Part shown: positions 32,720 to 43,572 of the stretch, in pieces
Layout: each line of letters starts with the position of its first letter
How positions within the stretch are numbered: the first letter of the stretch is position 1
The notes under the pieces: model-generated
Databases searched by the model: none
The model's input: the letters and a program-made list of their open reading frames with translations, nothing else
Told to the model about the DNA's origin: nothing
Assembly (NCBI GenBank): GCA_023053575.1
Contig: JAKZAP010000018.1
Span: forward strand, 10,974,001-11,038,000
Direction of reading: 5' to 3'
Source: Branchinecta lynchi
Taxonomy: Eukaryota > Arthropoda > Branchiopoda > Anostraca > Branchinectidae
Length of the DNA stretch: 64,000 nucleotides
Made by a program: the position numbers and the translations under genes

Positions 32720-33340
32720 GGCTTCTCACAACCTAAAAAGACCAAGTTCATATCATGTCTCAATATACTACGACAAGAATGACATACCGATTCTATATTT
32801 TCAAAGAAAAATGACTGGCTTTGTGAAAAAAAGCCATGGAGAACAGAAAGCCATACAGCCTGGAACATACTCAGCCTTAGGTCTTTGCAAATAGCTAGCC
32901 TACCAAGAAAATAGTCAATCCCAGAAGCAATCCTTGGACTTTTTGCCTTCGCAGATCCTCTGATTTCTAGAAATAGCCTACATCTTGTTTACAATCTTGT
33001 CTGCATGCTTGTTGTTGTTGTTACCAGCTATAATCTTACACACTGCAACAGAGAAGTCTGTTGCTTTGCCTTCAAATATGAAACAAGCAAGCCTCAATGT
33101 ATTTTGACGAGAATGTCAGTCCAATTCTGTATTTCTGAAGAAAATGGACTGGCATCGACCTGCCTGTACCATGTGAAAAGAGCCAAAAAGGGAATGGAAT
33201 GCCAGACAGCCTGGAACATAGTCAGCCTTAGGTCCCTTGCAAAAAGCTAGCACACCAAGCAAATAATCGATCATCACAGCAATCCTTGCACTGTTTGCCT
33301 TTGCAGATACCTACTGTGGATTCTGTCCTACACAGTGCAT
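32720..33340 (+). repeat. Diverged tandem duplication, ~345 bp offset
   Basis: 'cagcctggaacatactcagc' at about 32,858 recurs as 'cagcctggaacatagtcagc' at about 33,208. Flanking blocks ('tagctagcctaccaag', 'gcaatccttg', 'tttgcctt') keep the same order. It is not coding and probably intronic. Confidence 0.7.
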
Positions 33341-33862
33341 ATTCTATGTTCTTGTTTGCTTTATTTTCACAAATGAAATCAGTAAATGAACAGGATTACA
33401 AACAAAACTAACCAGTAAGCCCATAATGGCACCATCTGCACAGACAGTATACCAACATAGATCATGCAGAAGCAGAATGTCAACATGCAGAATCGCAACT
33501 CATGGGTAACTATTGAATATTTTCTTGATAAAAAAAAACCAATAATAATCGCTTTGTAGTAGGCTAGGCCATCAAAATATACATAACATATGTCAGGTTT
33601 TTATGAGAAAAAAATTAGCAATGGTTGGTTTACTAGGAGGTAATCAAGACTCTCAACCATACAAACAACAGGGGTGACTTTGTTATGTATATCTGGTACC
33701 ATGCTGATTCGCCGCTCCCTGTTTGAGACCAAACCAGTCTTACTGCTTGAGACTTTTGGGTAGCATATAAAAACATGGTCTGGCTCTTCAAGGAAACTAT
33801 CTAGTCATACTTTTTGGTGAGGCCACATATAAATGTTTGGAGGAACTGTGACAAGATAACTA

Positions 33863-34322
33863 CACTGTAAAAGTCTCTCCTACATCGGACGTTGGTGGTT
33901 GCACATCATCGAATTCGGCAATTTTATTCCGAATTCGGAGAGTTAAAATTCGTATTCGGAGAGTTAAAATCCAAATTCGGAGAGTTAAAATCCGAATTCG
34001 GAGAGTTAAAATCCGAATTCGAAGAGTTAAAATCTGAATTCGGAGAGTTAAAATCCGAATTCGGAGAGTTAAAATCCGAATTCGGAGAGTTAGAATCCGA
34101 TACAGGATTAAAACGCTAGAATGCAAAATACTGCAGACTAGGATAACTTAATCTGCAACATTTCGCATTTTAGCGTTTTAATCCTGTATCGGATTTGAAC
34201 TCTCCGAATTCGGACTTTAACTCTCCGAATTCGGATTGTAACTCTCCGAATTCGAAAAAAAAATCACTGACTTGGTGATGTGCAACCTCTAAAGACCGAT
34301 GTAGGAGAGACCTTTTAAAGTG
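33863..34322. mobile_element. TA-flanked fold-back MITE with internal 21 bp minisatellite
   Basis: The ends are CACTGTAAAAGTCTCTCCTA and its near-inverse, flanked by TA on both sides (33,861 and 34,323) as in Tc1/mariner-type elements. The inverted ends extend ~40 bp through ACATCGG and TTGCACATCA. The left arm holds about eight copies of a 21 bp unit (GAATTCGGAGAGTTAAAATC). The right arm holds three to four in inverse. The centre is 'gataacttaatctgcaac' between inverted GGATTAAAACGCTA arms. Confidence 0.85.
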
Positions 34323-34367
34323 TAATTGGCTAGAAATTCCATCCTTTGAAAACTGTTTCTATTTTAG

Positions 34368-34455
34368 GTTGAAGTGCAGTCGAGCCTTGAGAAATCAAGA
34401 ACACCCTTCCAAGATCAACCCATAGTTACTACCACCGAGCAATCAGAGGACACAG
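34368..34455 (+). CDS. Putative internal exon
   Basis: The acceptor 'gtttctattttag' is followed by 29 codons plus one base (88 nt), and the donor CACAG|gtgact. The peptide VEVQSSLEKSRTPFQDQPIV and its Thr/Glu-rich end look coding. Phase 0 in and phase 1 out. It directly follows the MITE at 33,863-34,322. Confidence 0.45.
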
Positions 34456-34494
34456 GTGACTAAAGGCAATCACTTTTCTGCGCCGCATCTATAG

Positions 34495-34552
34495 AAGCTT
34501 TGTTGGTAACAGCTGGTTTGAACCAACTTGATGAAGAAGAGTATCACATTAG
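34495..34552 (+). CDS. Possible short exon
   Basis: The acceptor 'gccgcatctatag' leads to a peptide reading EALLVTAGLNQLDEEEYHI and the donor ATTAG|gtaggt. Joining it to the 34,368 exon would need a 39 nt intron, unusually short for most animals. It ends in phase 2, which does not fit the 34,940 exon. It may be an alternative exon, or chance. Confidence 0.3.
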
Positions 34553-34939
34553 GTAGGTTTCTAGCTTTTCAGTTGTAGATCTTGCATTGGGATTGTGACA
34601 CAGGCATAAGAATTCTTTTTTTTTTTTTTAGGTATTCTGGGGGTGTTAGCAGGGGGACAAATAAAATGGGAGGATAGTCAAACAGGCCAATACTGTTGGC
34701 TCATTGGTGCGAAAACTGGTTATGCAAATTTTGCCCAGTTTGCCATGAAGGGGGAGGGGCTGTAAGGAGAGGCCAAGAAAAGCTACAGCCTTGTGTAATT
34801 TTCTGTAAGGAAAGCTAAGTTGTAAAGTAGTCATATATCCCAAAACAGCAGAAACACTCTGTAGTGCGAGGTGTCCTTTAAGACATAATAAGGGAATATA
34901 TGAGAAGAATGCAAAATGAGTTTTAATTGTTTCTGTCAG

Positions 34940-35031
34940 TGGTTAAAAATGCAACCCCTGTTACAAATGAAACTTCAGTATTCGGAAATTCGCCATATTC
35001 CGGTTCACCGCTTCTAAGCGGACTAGTTTCT
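34940..35031 (+). CDS. Possible exon, Ser/Thr-rich
   Basis: The acceptor 'ttaattgtttctgtcag' is followed by two bases and 30 codons, VKNATPVTNETSVFGNSPYS and onward. The donor is TTTCT|gtaaat. Phase 1 in fits the 34,368 exon directly, and phase 0 out fits the 36,329 exon. The frame continues open past the donor into repeat H to a stop at 35,125, which is the alternative end. Confidence 0.35.
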
Positions 35032-35074
35032 GTAAATCTCCCTCTACCTCACCACCGCAATTATGTCAAACAGA

Positions 35075-35270
35075 GTAAAATAGATCCACAGGTTCATGAG
35101 CAGAAAACCTGCAATCTGAGTCCCTAATGGCCATGTCGCAGAAACTGAAAGTTACCCACTACCTTATGGATCCGACTGCTTAGTGTGTCTATACGAGTAC
35201 TGATTCCGAGACAATGGGGGATTGGCAGAACCAATCCACTTGGAGCGCTGAACTGGTGTAAGGCAATTGC
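35075..35270 (+). repeat. Dispersed repeat H
   Basis: 'gtaaaatagatccac', 'acccactaccttatggatcc' and 'cgagacaatgggggattgg' recur in inverse at 59,160-59,400 with the same order and spacing. Parts also recur at about 5,085-5,136 and 5,434-5,525. Confidence 0.75.
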
Positions 35271-36328
35271 GAGTTGAGTGTTCACACCTCAGAAGCTTAC
35301 TTACAAGGGCTTGGATGTTCAAAAAGCCCTTATTCACCTACGTGTTTGCAGATGGTAATTATATCATGCCGGTAGCTAATGGCAAGAATTTGTTAGCTAG
35401 GATTGAATCTTTGAAGCTTGCTAATTAGCATAGCCCCTCCCCCCTCCCAGGATGTTAGTTACGCCCCTGTCAAGGTGTAAGTCGAAACTAACTCCCCTTC
35501 ATCCTCACGAAAATCATACATTTCTTTATACTACCTTTCTTGCCCAAAACTAGTATCTACTTTGAAAGCAAATATTTCATACCTGAAACGTTGTATTTTG
35601 GTTCAGGATGACCAGGTTTGCTTCGTCCTTACTAAAATTATGTAATACTTCTTTCACTTTTACTCCCTTTCTTGCTCTTCCTGGCAATGCTTATTATGCA
35701 TAACATTTCACCCATAACGAGCTTCAAACACAACAGATTCAAGGTGTTGTCTGTTGAGTGTTGTCCATTGAACCTGAGCATCCTTGCGTTATCTGTTATG
35801 AAACTACTGTTTTCAGTATTTTGAAAATAATATAATCTATATACCAATAAACAGGGTATTTTGGGGGGTTAATTAACTATGTGAGGACTGCTCAGTGCTC
35901 AGACAGCTGTGTATTTGAAGAAGAAGACGGGGAAGCCATAGGGAAACAGTAGCATGAAGCCTTATATTCAAACATAAACTTGCATTCTAATTTTATGATT
36001 ACTTTCAGGATAATATGGACCTGGCGAGTTCAGCCTTGCAGGCTTGCTTGTGCCAGTTACATTGGAACAGCTGTGTTGGTCGTCATCAGTCAAAACTGCA
36101 CCTGATTTGATGAAATTTAGTGAAGCATAATAGGCTTTACAATGAAGAGATATACGGTTTTGTTCTGAGTGCTTCATTGTGTTTTTTGCGTAAAATAGTA
36201 AAAAAAATAGACTGGTCTTTATTCTGAGCAGCTGCATTTCAGTAGTTTGGCCTAAGAAATGGGCTACTTGTCTGGCCAAACATAGTTTGTAGACTGATAC
36301 AATTTTTTAGCATGTTGATGGTTGTCAG
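35271..36328. other. Unassigned, intron-like
   Basis: Only short minus-strand frames without domains are found (35,638-35,847 and 35,968-36,279). Confidence 0.4.
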
Positions 36329-36425
36329 GGTTTGGACACAGTGGATGGAAGGCAAACTGAGCTGAAGGTGAAACCTGGAATGTGCTTAGAATGGTGGGTG
36401 CTAAAGGTGCTAAAACATTGTTCAG
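36329..36425 (+). CDS. Putative internal exon
   Basis: The acceptor 'gatggttgtcag' is followed by 32 codons plus one base (97 nt), and a consensus donor, TTCAG|gtaagg. The peptide contains GLDTVDGRQTELKVKPGMCL. Phase 0 in and phase 1 out. The end of the exon resembles a stretch at 38,458 that lies in a duplicated block, so part of it may be repeat. Confidence 0.4.
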
Positions 36426-38530
36426 GTAAGGTGCGCTAAATATTGGTCCTTAACCACAAGGTTAAGAGACACCAGCGGTTCAAATCAAATATCAATACTG
36501 CACCCAACGTAACAAAGGTGCCAAAATGCTAGTATATGTACTAATTGCTAGCTTTCATACCCAGGTTTCATCCAAGACTTGAACAGTTTAGGCTCTGTTC
36601 CCCCTTGCTCTGTTTCTTCTTTGAAGGTTCCAAGCTTTCACAAAACAACACAACAGTCTGAAACTCGACATATTTTTGTCAGTAGGTAACAAGCGTGTAC
36701 ATACTTTATCAGATTTTTTTTTTCTTCACAGATACCTCAAGCACTCAAACCGACAGACAACTCATTCTATTTTTTTTCTTGTTTACCTCACTGTTGGTCG
36801 ATTTGAACCAGCAAATTAAAAAAGGACAAATTTAAATTCAAAGAATGTCGGTAGAAACAACTTTTTATTTTGTGACAAGAAAATTGCTGCAAGAGACTCC
36901 TGTTTACTGATACGAAGTTTGATATTACACTATATTGTCAACTGTTTTGTGAACAGGGCCAAAGTATGGAAAATTTAGAGAGGTGTCCAAATAAGCATGC
37001 TGCTACTGTTCTATCTGCATTTTACGGGCAAATCCTAGGGATTACTGAATGGTGGGAAATAGAACAGAAAATTTATAGTATAGGGTCCGAATGGTTTTGA
37101 CAAGGTTATGCAGTCCCACTGAATATTTTCGGCTCTGTTTTTTTTACAAAGCTCCAAGCATTCACAAACAAACGTATAACAGTCTGGAAATTAACATATT
37201 TTTGTCAATATGTAAAAAATCAGATTTTTTCCTTGACTGGTAGGTCAGACACCCAAACTAGCCGACAACTTCGTAAAAATTATTTTACGTTGCTGCTAGT
37301 TCATTTAAACCATCAAATGAAAGAAGTTTTGAATTTGCGTAAAAAAAACTTTTTCATAAGCAAGAAAGTGTGGAATACAGCAAAGTTAGGGGGAAAAAAT
37401 GTGGAAGGTGTTGAATCGCATAGCTCTGCATTAAAGGAGGGGTTGACAACCTCAGACAAGAATTCAATTTTCCAGAAAAGTCTTTCCTTCAGAATAATCT
37501 ATCTGGCTTAAAACGGAACGAACAAATATGAAAAACATACTAGACTGAAGCTAATTGAATGATTTATATAATGGACAGATAAATATTGCTTCAGTATTTC
37601 TAGTTAAACATTATTTTCTTTTCAGAAAAGATCAATTCAGTTACCAAAGTCAATGGCCCGAATATACCTTTACAGAGCAGCTTGAAAACAAAGAAAAGGC
37701 ACAGAATTTGAGTATTTTGAACACATTAATAAGGGTTTGAGCCCAAGAGCCAGAAGCTTTTTTTATTAAAAAAAGTCATATTTTACCTCTTGCCTCTCAG
37801 ACAGCATGTACATTTCATTTAAACATTTTCGCTAAAAAAATTGAGTTAGAGCGTGTTCCGCCCTTGTAACAATAGTTACTATTAGTTACTATTTCCGTTC
37901 CATCCTCACAAAAAGTTACTACGCTGACCGTTCCAATCTTGTCAGAATAGTAACTAATAGTTACTATTTGCTTACCATGCTCGGGAGCGTAGTAACTACG
38001 CATCTCTGCAACGTGATTGGTCGGATTCGCCCCTGGCGTGAGATTCTGCTGGAAAATAGAAAAATCTTTCCAGCCTTGACAGCAAAAAAACAGAATTCGT
38101 GACGTCTTGCGTGGTAACTACGGTAAGTAGGATGGAACACGCTCTTAGTGTAAAATGAGGTCAGGTCCTTTCCCTGCATTGTACATTGATACAACCAAAT
38201 TCTAGTGATTACTGACTACTTTCCATATTTTTGAAAACAAATCTTATTATTAGACTGGTTCCGACAATGTTAGGCCATACAGTCCCCCTGAATCCTGACT
38301 GAATCGGCCATTCTTAGTGATTCAAAGGAATAAGGAAGGATTTACCTCAGACAAGTAATAGGTGGGAAATGTTTGTCGAATGTTGGTCCGTAACCACAAG
38401 GTTGAGAGAGACCAGTAATTTAATTAAACACTGTATCTCCCACCAACCCTGTAATAAAGGTGCCAAGGCATTGCTGAAGGTGTTCCATCTGATTCAACAG
38501 TTGCTGATGATGAAAATCGGGCAGCCAATA
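36400..38530 (+). repeat. Set of diverged duplicated blocks
   Basis: 'accacaaggtt' with 'aaaggtgccaa' occurs at 36,457-36,523 and at 38,393-38,467. 'ggctctgtt' with 'cacaacagtctga' and 'catatttttgtca' occurs at 36,592-36,680 and 37,132-37,208. 'gttatgcagtccc' and 'catacagtccc' (37,104 and 38,276) also pair. The order suggests repeated intronic segmental duplication. Confidence 0.6.
37849..38144. mobile_element. Harbinger-like MITE with GAGCGTGTTCC ends
   Basis: The ends are GAGCGTGTTCC and the exact inverse GGAACACGCTC, with a TTA target duplication on each side (37,846-37,848 and 38,145-38,147), the TWA signature of PIF/Harbinger. The interior is rich in TAGTTACTA. 296 bp and non-coding. 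Confidence 0.85.
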
Positions 38531-38862
38531 TCAATACACAAGACACCTCACTAGCAGACACTTTTTTGTTTATTTGGTACATGATCACGTTTGTATGGAA
38601 TTCCGTCACAATTTAGTCACCACCCGTTTATTTATTTGTTTGTTGCTGGTGTTGCTGCCAAATGTTCCAGGCACCATAGAGCTATCACAAAAACGGGAAA
38701 ATCGGCAAGCACAGTGGTATAATCGCTTAATTGGAAATATCAGGAAAACAAACTAACGCTTTTTCATCGGGTTTTCAAGATTATTTAAGTGAACAAGTGA
38801 TGGATAACTAGATTGTCGTGTCCTAGCCCTTTTCGGTTAAACTTTAAGCTGATTGTCTTAAT

Positions 38863-39013
38863 CCTACTTTTCTTAATCCGGGTTGTCTCGTGAAAGGGTT
38901 GCCTAATGAATAATTGCCTCTTGAAGATTTGTCTAATGCTCTGGTTGCCTCGTTCGGATTTGCCTAGTGACACTTGTCAAAAGCCGATTGTCTCGTGAAA
39001 ACTTGTCTCGTAA
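38863..39013 (-). repeat. Minisatellite block, right end of a possible 7.7 kb element
   Basis: Units of the type TTGTCTCGTGAAAAC, degenerate inwards. This is the inverse counterpart of the block at 31,284-31,446. I could not find an agreed target duplication: GCTACC at left and GCTCCC at right are close but not at matching offsets. Confidence 0.65.
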
Positions 39014-39139
39014 TATGCTCCCGTTAAGCCACTAGATGATCCAGTGGTTGTACCGAGTCCTGATTTGTACAAGATATCTGCTGATTTACACGTTGCGAGT
39101 GCGATAATGCTTCGGAATTAATTGAAAAGCCAACTTATA

Positions 39140-40249
39140 TTTGGGATCCCAAAACGTAAGTGGAGGGATACCTTTGACATCGCAAATGTTGTCCGTCTGT
39201 CTGTCAGCACGATAACTCTCGAAGGGAATGAGATATTTTGATGAAACTTGGTGTGAGAATTCTTCAGGTCAAGGGAAAGGTAAGTTCTTAGATGGGCTCG
39301 ATAGCTGCATATTTAGGGAAGGGGGAGGGGTTTCAAATTAAGGGGCGACACAAATATTTTTAATAGTTAATGAGATAGTCGATTAAGGGGTAAGACGACA
39401 TGCTGAGAACGAATATGAAAACCATTTTCTCGCTGGACAAGCAGTTCACCCGGAATCCGACCAAAGCCGGAAAGTTTGCTAAAATTAAAAGTTTTATCTG
39501 AAGTTGATTGGATGTCCGAATTAGGGATAAGAAGACATGCTGAATCCGAATAGAAAAATGATTTTCTCGTCGGACAAGTAGATCGCCAGGAATCCAGCCG
39601 AAACCGTAAAATATGTCAAAAATAAAAATTTAATCTGAAGTTTTCGGTTTAAGAATAGGGAAACATGTTGAATCCGAATATGACAATTATTTTCTCGGCG
39701 GACGAGTAGATCGCCCGGAATCCGGCCAAAATCGAAAATTTTTTATAGTAAATGTTTTATATGAATTTCATTAGGTGTTCGATTTACGCGTAAGAAAACA
39801 TACTGAATTCGTCTGTGACAAAGATTTCCTACCTGGACACATAGTTCGTCACGAATCCGGCTGAAATCACGAAATTTGTTAAAAGCTAAAGTAGCTAGAG
39901 GTTCAGTTTCGGGGTAAGGAGATACGCTGAATCCGTTTTTGTAACTTCAATTTTTTGCAAGACAAGTAGTTCGCCCGGAATCAGGCTGAAATGGGAAATT
40001 TTGCAGAAGTAAGGCAGGAACTTTCGTCAAAATAGATATGACGCAGGCTGTAGGGGTAAATACACATGGTGAATCCATATTTGAACTTGGTCTCCTCAGA
40101 TTATTACCTAAATTTTAGTAGTTTAGTAGTTTCTAAATTTTAGTAGTAAAGTGCTCAAGGAGTCTGCCGAAGACTAGACCTCTTTAAGACCCGATTGTCT
40201 GGATCAAATATTGAATTTTTGGGATCCTATCGAAACCTTTGGTCTTGTT
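39140..40249 (+). repeat. Family A copy A7, complete
   Basis: ~1.1 kb. The head palindrome is at 39,142 and the CTGTC run is short (CCGTCTGTCTGTC). The internal units start near 39,390, 39,520, 39,650, 39,780 and 39,910. The tail palindrome is changed to GGGATCCT at about 40,220. It has one more internal unit than A6. Confidence 0.85.
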
Positions 40250-41211
40250 GCATCTTGGATTCGAATTATTTGACTCTTCTACGGGATTTTATATTCTCAC
40301 CTGTCTAGTAGGGACGTTCAGAATGCGCGACTTGCACGGCAAGTGTAACGAAACGAAATATTTAATTCCAAATGTTTATAACAACTCTTGCAAAGTGCCA
40401 TTTTGGGATCCCAAAACGTAAGTGGACGGATACCTATGACATCGCAAAAGTTGTCCGTCTGTCCATTCGTCTGTCAGTAGGATAACTCTCGAAGGGAATG
40501 AGATATTTGGATGAAACTTGGTGTGAGGATTCTTTGGGTCAAGGGTAAGGTCAAATTCGTAGATGGGCTCTGTACCCTAACATTTAAGGGTGGGGGAAGG
40601 GGCTCAAATTAACGGGCAAACAAAATATCTTTAATCAGCTAATGTGATAGTCATTATGAAGTAAGAAGACACGACACGCTGGTGAAAACCATTTTCTTAT
40701 CGAATAAGTAGTTTTATTTGAAGTTGATTAGATGTTCGATTATGGGGTAAGAAGACATTTTGAACATGATGATGAAAACCATTTTCTCGTCGGACAACTA
40801 GTTCGCCCGGAATCCTGCCAAACCGAAAAATTTGTTAAAAGCGAAAGTTTTATTTGAAGTTGATTAGATAACAGATTGTGGGCTAAGAAAAGACGCTTAG
40901 TCTGTATATGACAATCATTTTTTACCGGACATAGAATTCGTCCGGAATCCGGTTGAAACCGGAAATTTTGAATAAGTTAAAGTTTTATTTGAAGTTGATT
41001 ATATGTTCTTAGGATAAGGAGATACGTTGAATTCGTTTCTGAATTGTTCTTTTTTTGCTGGACAAGTAGTTCACTTTGAATTCGACCGAAACCGGAAATT
41101 TGTCAGAAATGAAGCAGGAAGTTTCGGTCAGTATCGTCAAAACAGATATGACTTATAGAGGTATCTGAACTTGGTTTCCTCAGATGATCAGCGTGGCGAA
41201 GACTGGATCTA

Positions 41212-43325
41212 CGGGATTCAGGATTCAACAACTTTACTAAAAATTCATTCCGGCTTGACGACCGGTTACAAACAAAGCACATAAACGCAACCAGTACACA
41301 TTTACTACCGTATTCTAATTAAACCTTCACTAAAATAAACTAAAAAATAATTAATAAATTTGTCAATTTGTCCTCTCTCGTCTTCCAAACCTCCACTCAC
41401 CAAGTACCCTCAAGGAGTTGTTTCTTTAACCGATGTTTAAATTGCGGTACACTTTCCACTTTCTTTCTCGTACGAGTCTTGAAAAGTATTCCAGATCACC
41501 GTACCTGAATGTCTTGCCACATGGCTAGAACGAACTGTACTTCTTGGCTCACTTACCAGGTCTCCAGCATGCCTCGTAGCATGTCCGTGATTACGAAAAA
41601 AATTACTAAAAACATCAGGCGCGAAACCATTCAGACTCTGAAACACAAAAATACCAATTTGGAAATCTCTAATTTAACCTACCTTCAAAATCCTAAGTTT
41701 CCTAAAAATTTACTCAGTACTTAAAATTCCTGTATCATACTTACCAATTAATCTCACTGTTTTGTTTTGCTAAATCTGCAATCGTCTGAAATTGCAAGTA
41801 AAATTACGAAGCCCAAATCATGCATCCATAATTTTTATACGGCGCAGTCAAAGAATGATATAAAAGAACTAAAACATGATAAGGTAAAAAATCTTGAAAA
41901 CGTCTTAAAATCCCGAGGCCGCGCGCTACCTTACATGCAACCACAACACCGTGTCTTCTCGAATTCAGGTTCTGATCAAGAATGAATCCTAGGTACCGCA
42001 CTTCTTCAACCTGCTTGAGTACAGCACCATTTATTGTACACTGGGGAGATTTGGCAATACACCAGTCCGCCGAAATAGAACATAGTTACTCCTTGCCGCG
42101 TTGATGCTAAGTAAGCTAGTGCCTACAAACTCACTCAACCCGTGCAGAGCTCTGTTTGCTTTCTGTGCCAGTTCTTCAAGAGTCTTCGCCGCCACAACCA
42201 TTGCTCATCAGCGAAAGTGTCATAGACGCACCAGGAATATAAAATCGCATACTATCAACATACACTAAATACAACACTTTGTCTTGTTCTAAGACAGAAC
42301 CCTGAGGAACTCCAAACGAAACAGGAAAAAACATATCTGCTAGATTTACCCTCATTGATCTACTATATTTAAATACGAACCAAGCCAATCCAAACATCTT
42401 CCTCTTACACCCAAATCTCTTGATCTATCCAATAAAATACTGAAATCAACGGTATCAAACGCTTTTTTAAATCGATAAAAATACTAATACAATACCCACC
42501 CTTTTCCAGATCTAAATTCACGTTTTCTAGAAGATCCTGTACAGCATCGAATGGCCCTTTCGGGACTGGCCGTCATACAATGCGCGTAGGGTCGTGAGGT
42601 GATCATATAGTCTTCCATGGATAACTTTCTCATAAACTTTTGAGAAAACTGGCAGGATAGAAATAGGCCTCCAATTGTATAGCGGGAGAACCTTTGCTGT
42701 TTTTAATAATTTTGGAAACACTCCTTTCTCAATAGATAAATTTATTAGTTTGCACTAGCACAGGAAGTATGTTCACCAGAATTGATAGAACAGTCTTTAG
42801 GTTAACACCATCCAACCCGGAACTATTGGAACCAATCGAGCTGATGATCTTTGTCAATTCAGCTGAAACACAAGGACGAAATTCCATTTCTATTCCCGAT
42901 GAAAAATGTGTAGCCTGCGTAGTAGAATGGTAGTAGTACGAAAACGTTGCATGTAATACTATGTAATAGCAAGGAATACTATCATTTAATGTGCCGCAGA
43001 CTGGTCCAATCTTATGTAGTAGTATCCAGTAGCATCCTGTCTTGCCATAGTAGCATCCGGTCTTGTTAATAGTAGCATATAGTAGTACACAGTAACACAG
43101 TAGCCTTGAAGTAGAAGTATGCAGTAGCATCGTTAGTATTGCATGCTATTTTTTCGTACTACTTCATAGTACTATTCCGAGACAAATTTTTCATCGGGTT
43201 CCTTGGCCCCGCTCATCAGCAAACGAGTTGCCGTTTATAGGAGCTTGGGAATTTTTAGTTTCCGCTTGCATCTTCGTTCCAATATTAGAAAAATAATCAC
43301 CAAACTTGTCACACAACTCCTGTCT
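41212..43325 (-). pseudogene. LINE-3: 5'-truncated, decayed non-LTR element
   Basis: Minus-strand reverse-transcriptase remnants occur in order across several frames. They are FGDYFSNIGTKM (about 43,300), a connecting stretch with GSNSSGLDGVN (42,800), FPKLLKTAKVLPL followed by RPISILPVFSKVYEKVIHGR (42,600), FGVPQGSVL (42,310), YLGFILDQNLN followed by FLPYHVLVLLYHSL (41,900) and a C-terminal FQSLNGFAPD (41,640). Stops and frameshifts separate them, and the endonuclease is absent, so it is dead. It is a different lineage from LINE-1 and LINE-2 (VPQGSVL rather than VRQG). A 304 bp MITE sits inside it. Confidence 0.85.
42895..43198 (+). mobile_element. MITE with CCCGATGAAAAAT ends, second copy
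   Basis: Same family as 5,137-5,433, with the same ends and internal order. It interrupts the LINE-3 frame between the FGDYFSNIG part and the next conserved stretch. Confidence 0.85.
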
Positions 43326-43487
43326 ATCTAAAGACAAGACAAGACCCAAACTGTCTGGATCAGATATCAGATTTTGGGGATCCCATCGAAACCTTAGGTC
43401 TTGTTCTAGAAGCACCCTTTTTCTCGAAGTAGCATTTCCTCACGCAGTGTTTTCAGTGTTTCCTGTTTTAAAAGAGCAACTCCAGAG

Positions 43488-43572
43488 TGGTAACGATTTA
43501 AGTAAGAGCGGAAACGATTTAAGTAAAAGAGGAAATGAGTTAAGCAAAGAAGAAACAATTTAAGTAAAAGCA
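43488..43572 (+). repeat. 21 bp minisatellite, four units
   Basis: The units are of the type AACGATTTAAGTAAAAGAGGA. Because 21 is divisible by 3, one plus-strand frame reads SGNDLSK-like heptads, and the strand symmetry keeps a minus frame open too. There is no wider coding evidence. Confidence 0.7.

Larger units (their letters stand above)
40401..43406 (+). repeat. Family A copy A8, split by LINE-3
   Basis: The left part, 40,401-41,211, ends in 'gactggatcta'. The tail resumes at 43,326 with 'atctaaagacaagacaagac' and ends 'ggtcttgtt'. ATCTA at both junctions is the target duplication of the LINE. A7 and A8 lie only ~150 bp apart in the same orientation. Confidence 0.85.

Noticed and set aside
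33910..34110. Regular 21 bp direct repeats resembling a CRISPR array
   Set aside because: The units abut without spacers and are mirrored in an opposing arm inside a TA-flanked MITE.
33860..34126. ORFs reading ILTLRIR- or ELKSEFG-like repeats as repeat proteins
   Set aside because: They are the two translations of the 21 bp minisatellite, whose period is divisible by three.
34456..34494. A 39 nt intron as firm evidence of splicing
   Set aside because: It is shorter than usual for animals, and the resulting phase conflicts with the next candidate exon. Kept only as a possibility.
31284..39013. GCTACC / GCTCCC as a target duplication of the 7.7 kb element
   Set aside because: The two hexamers are not at equal distance from the block ends and differ by one base, so they do not support a duplication.
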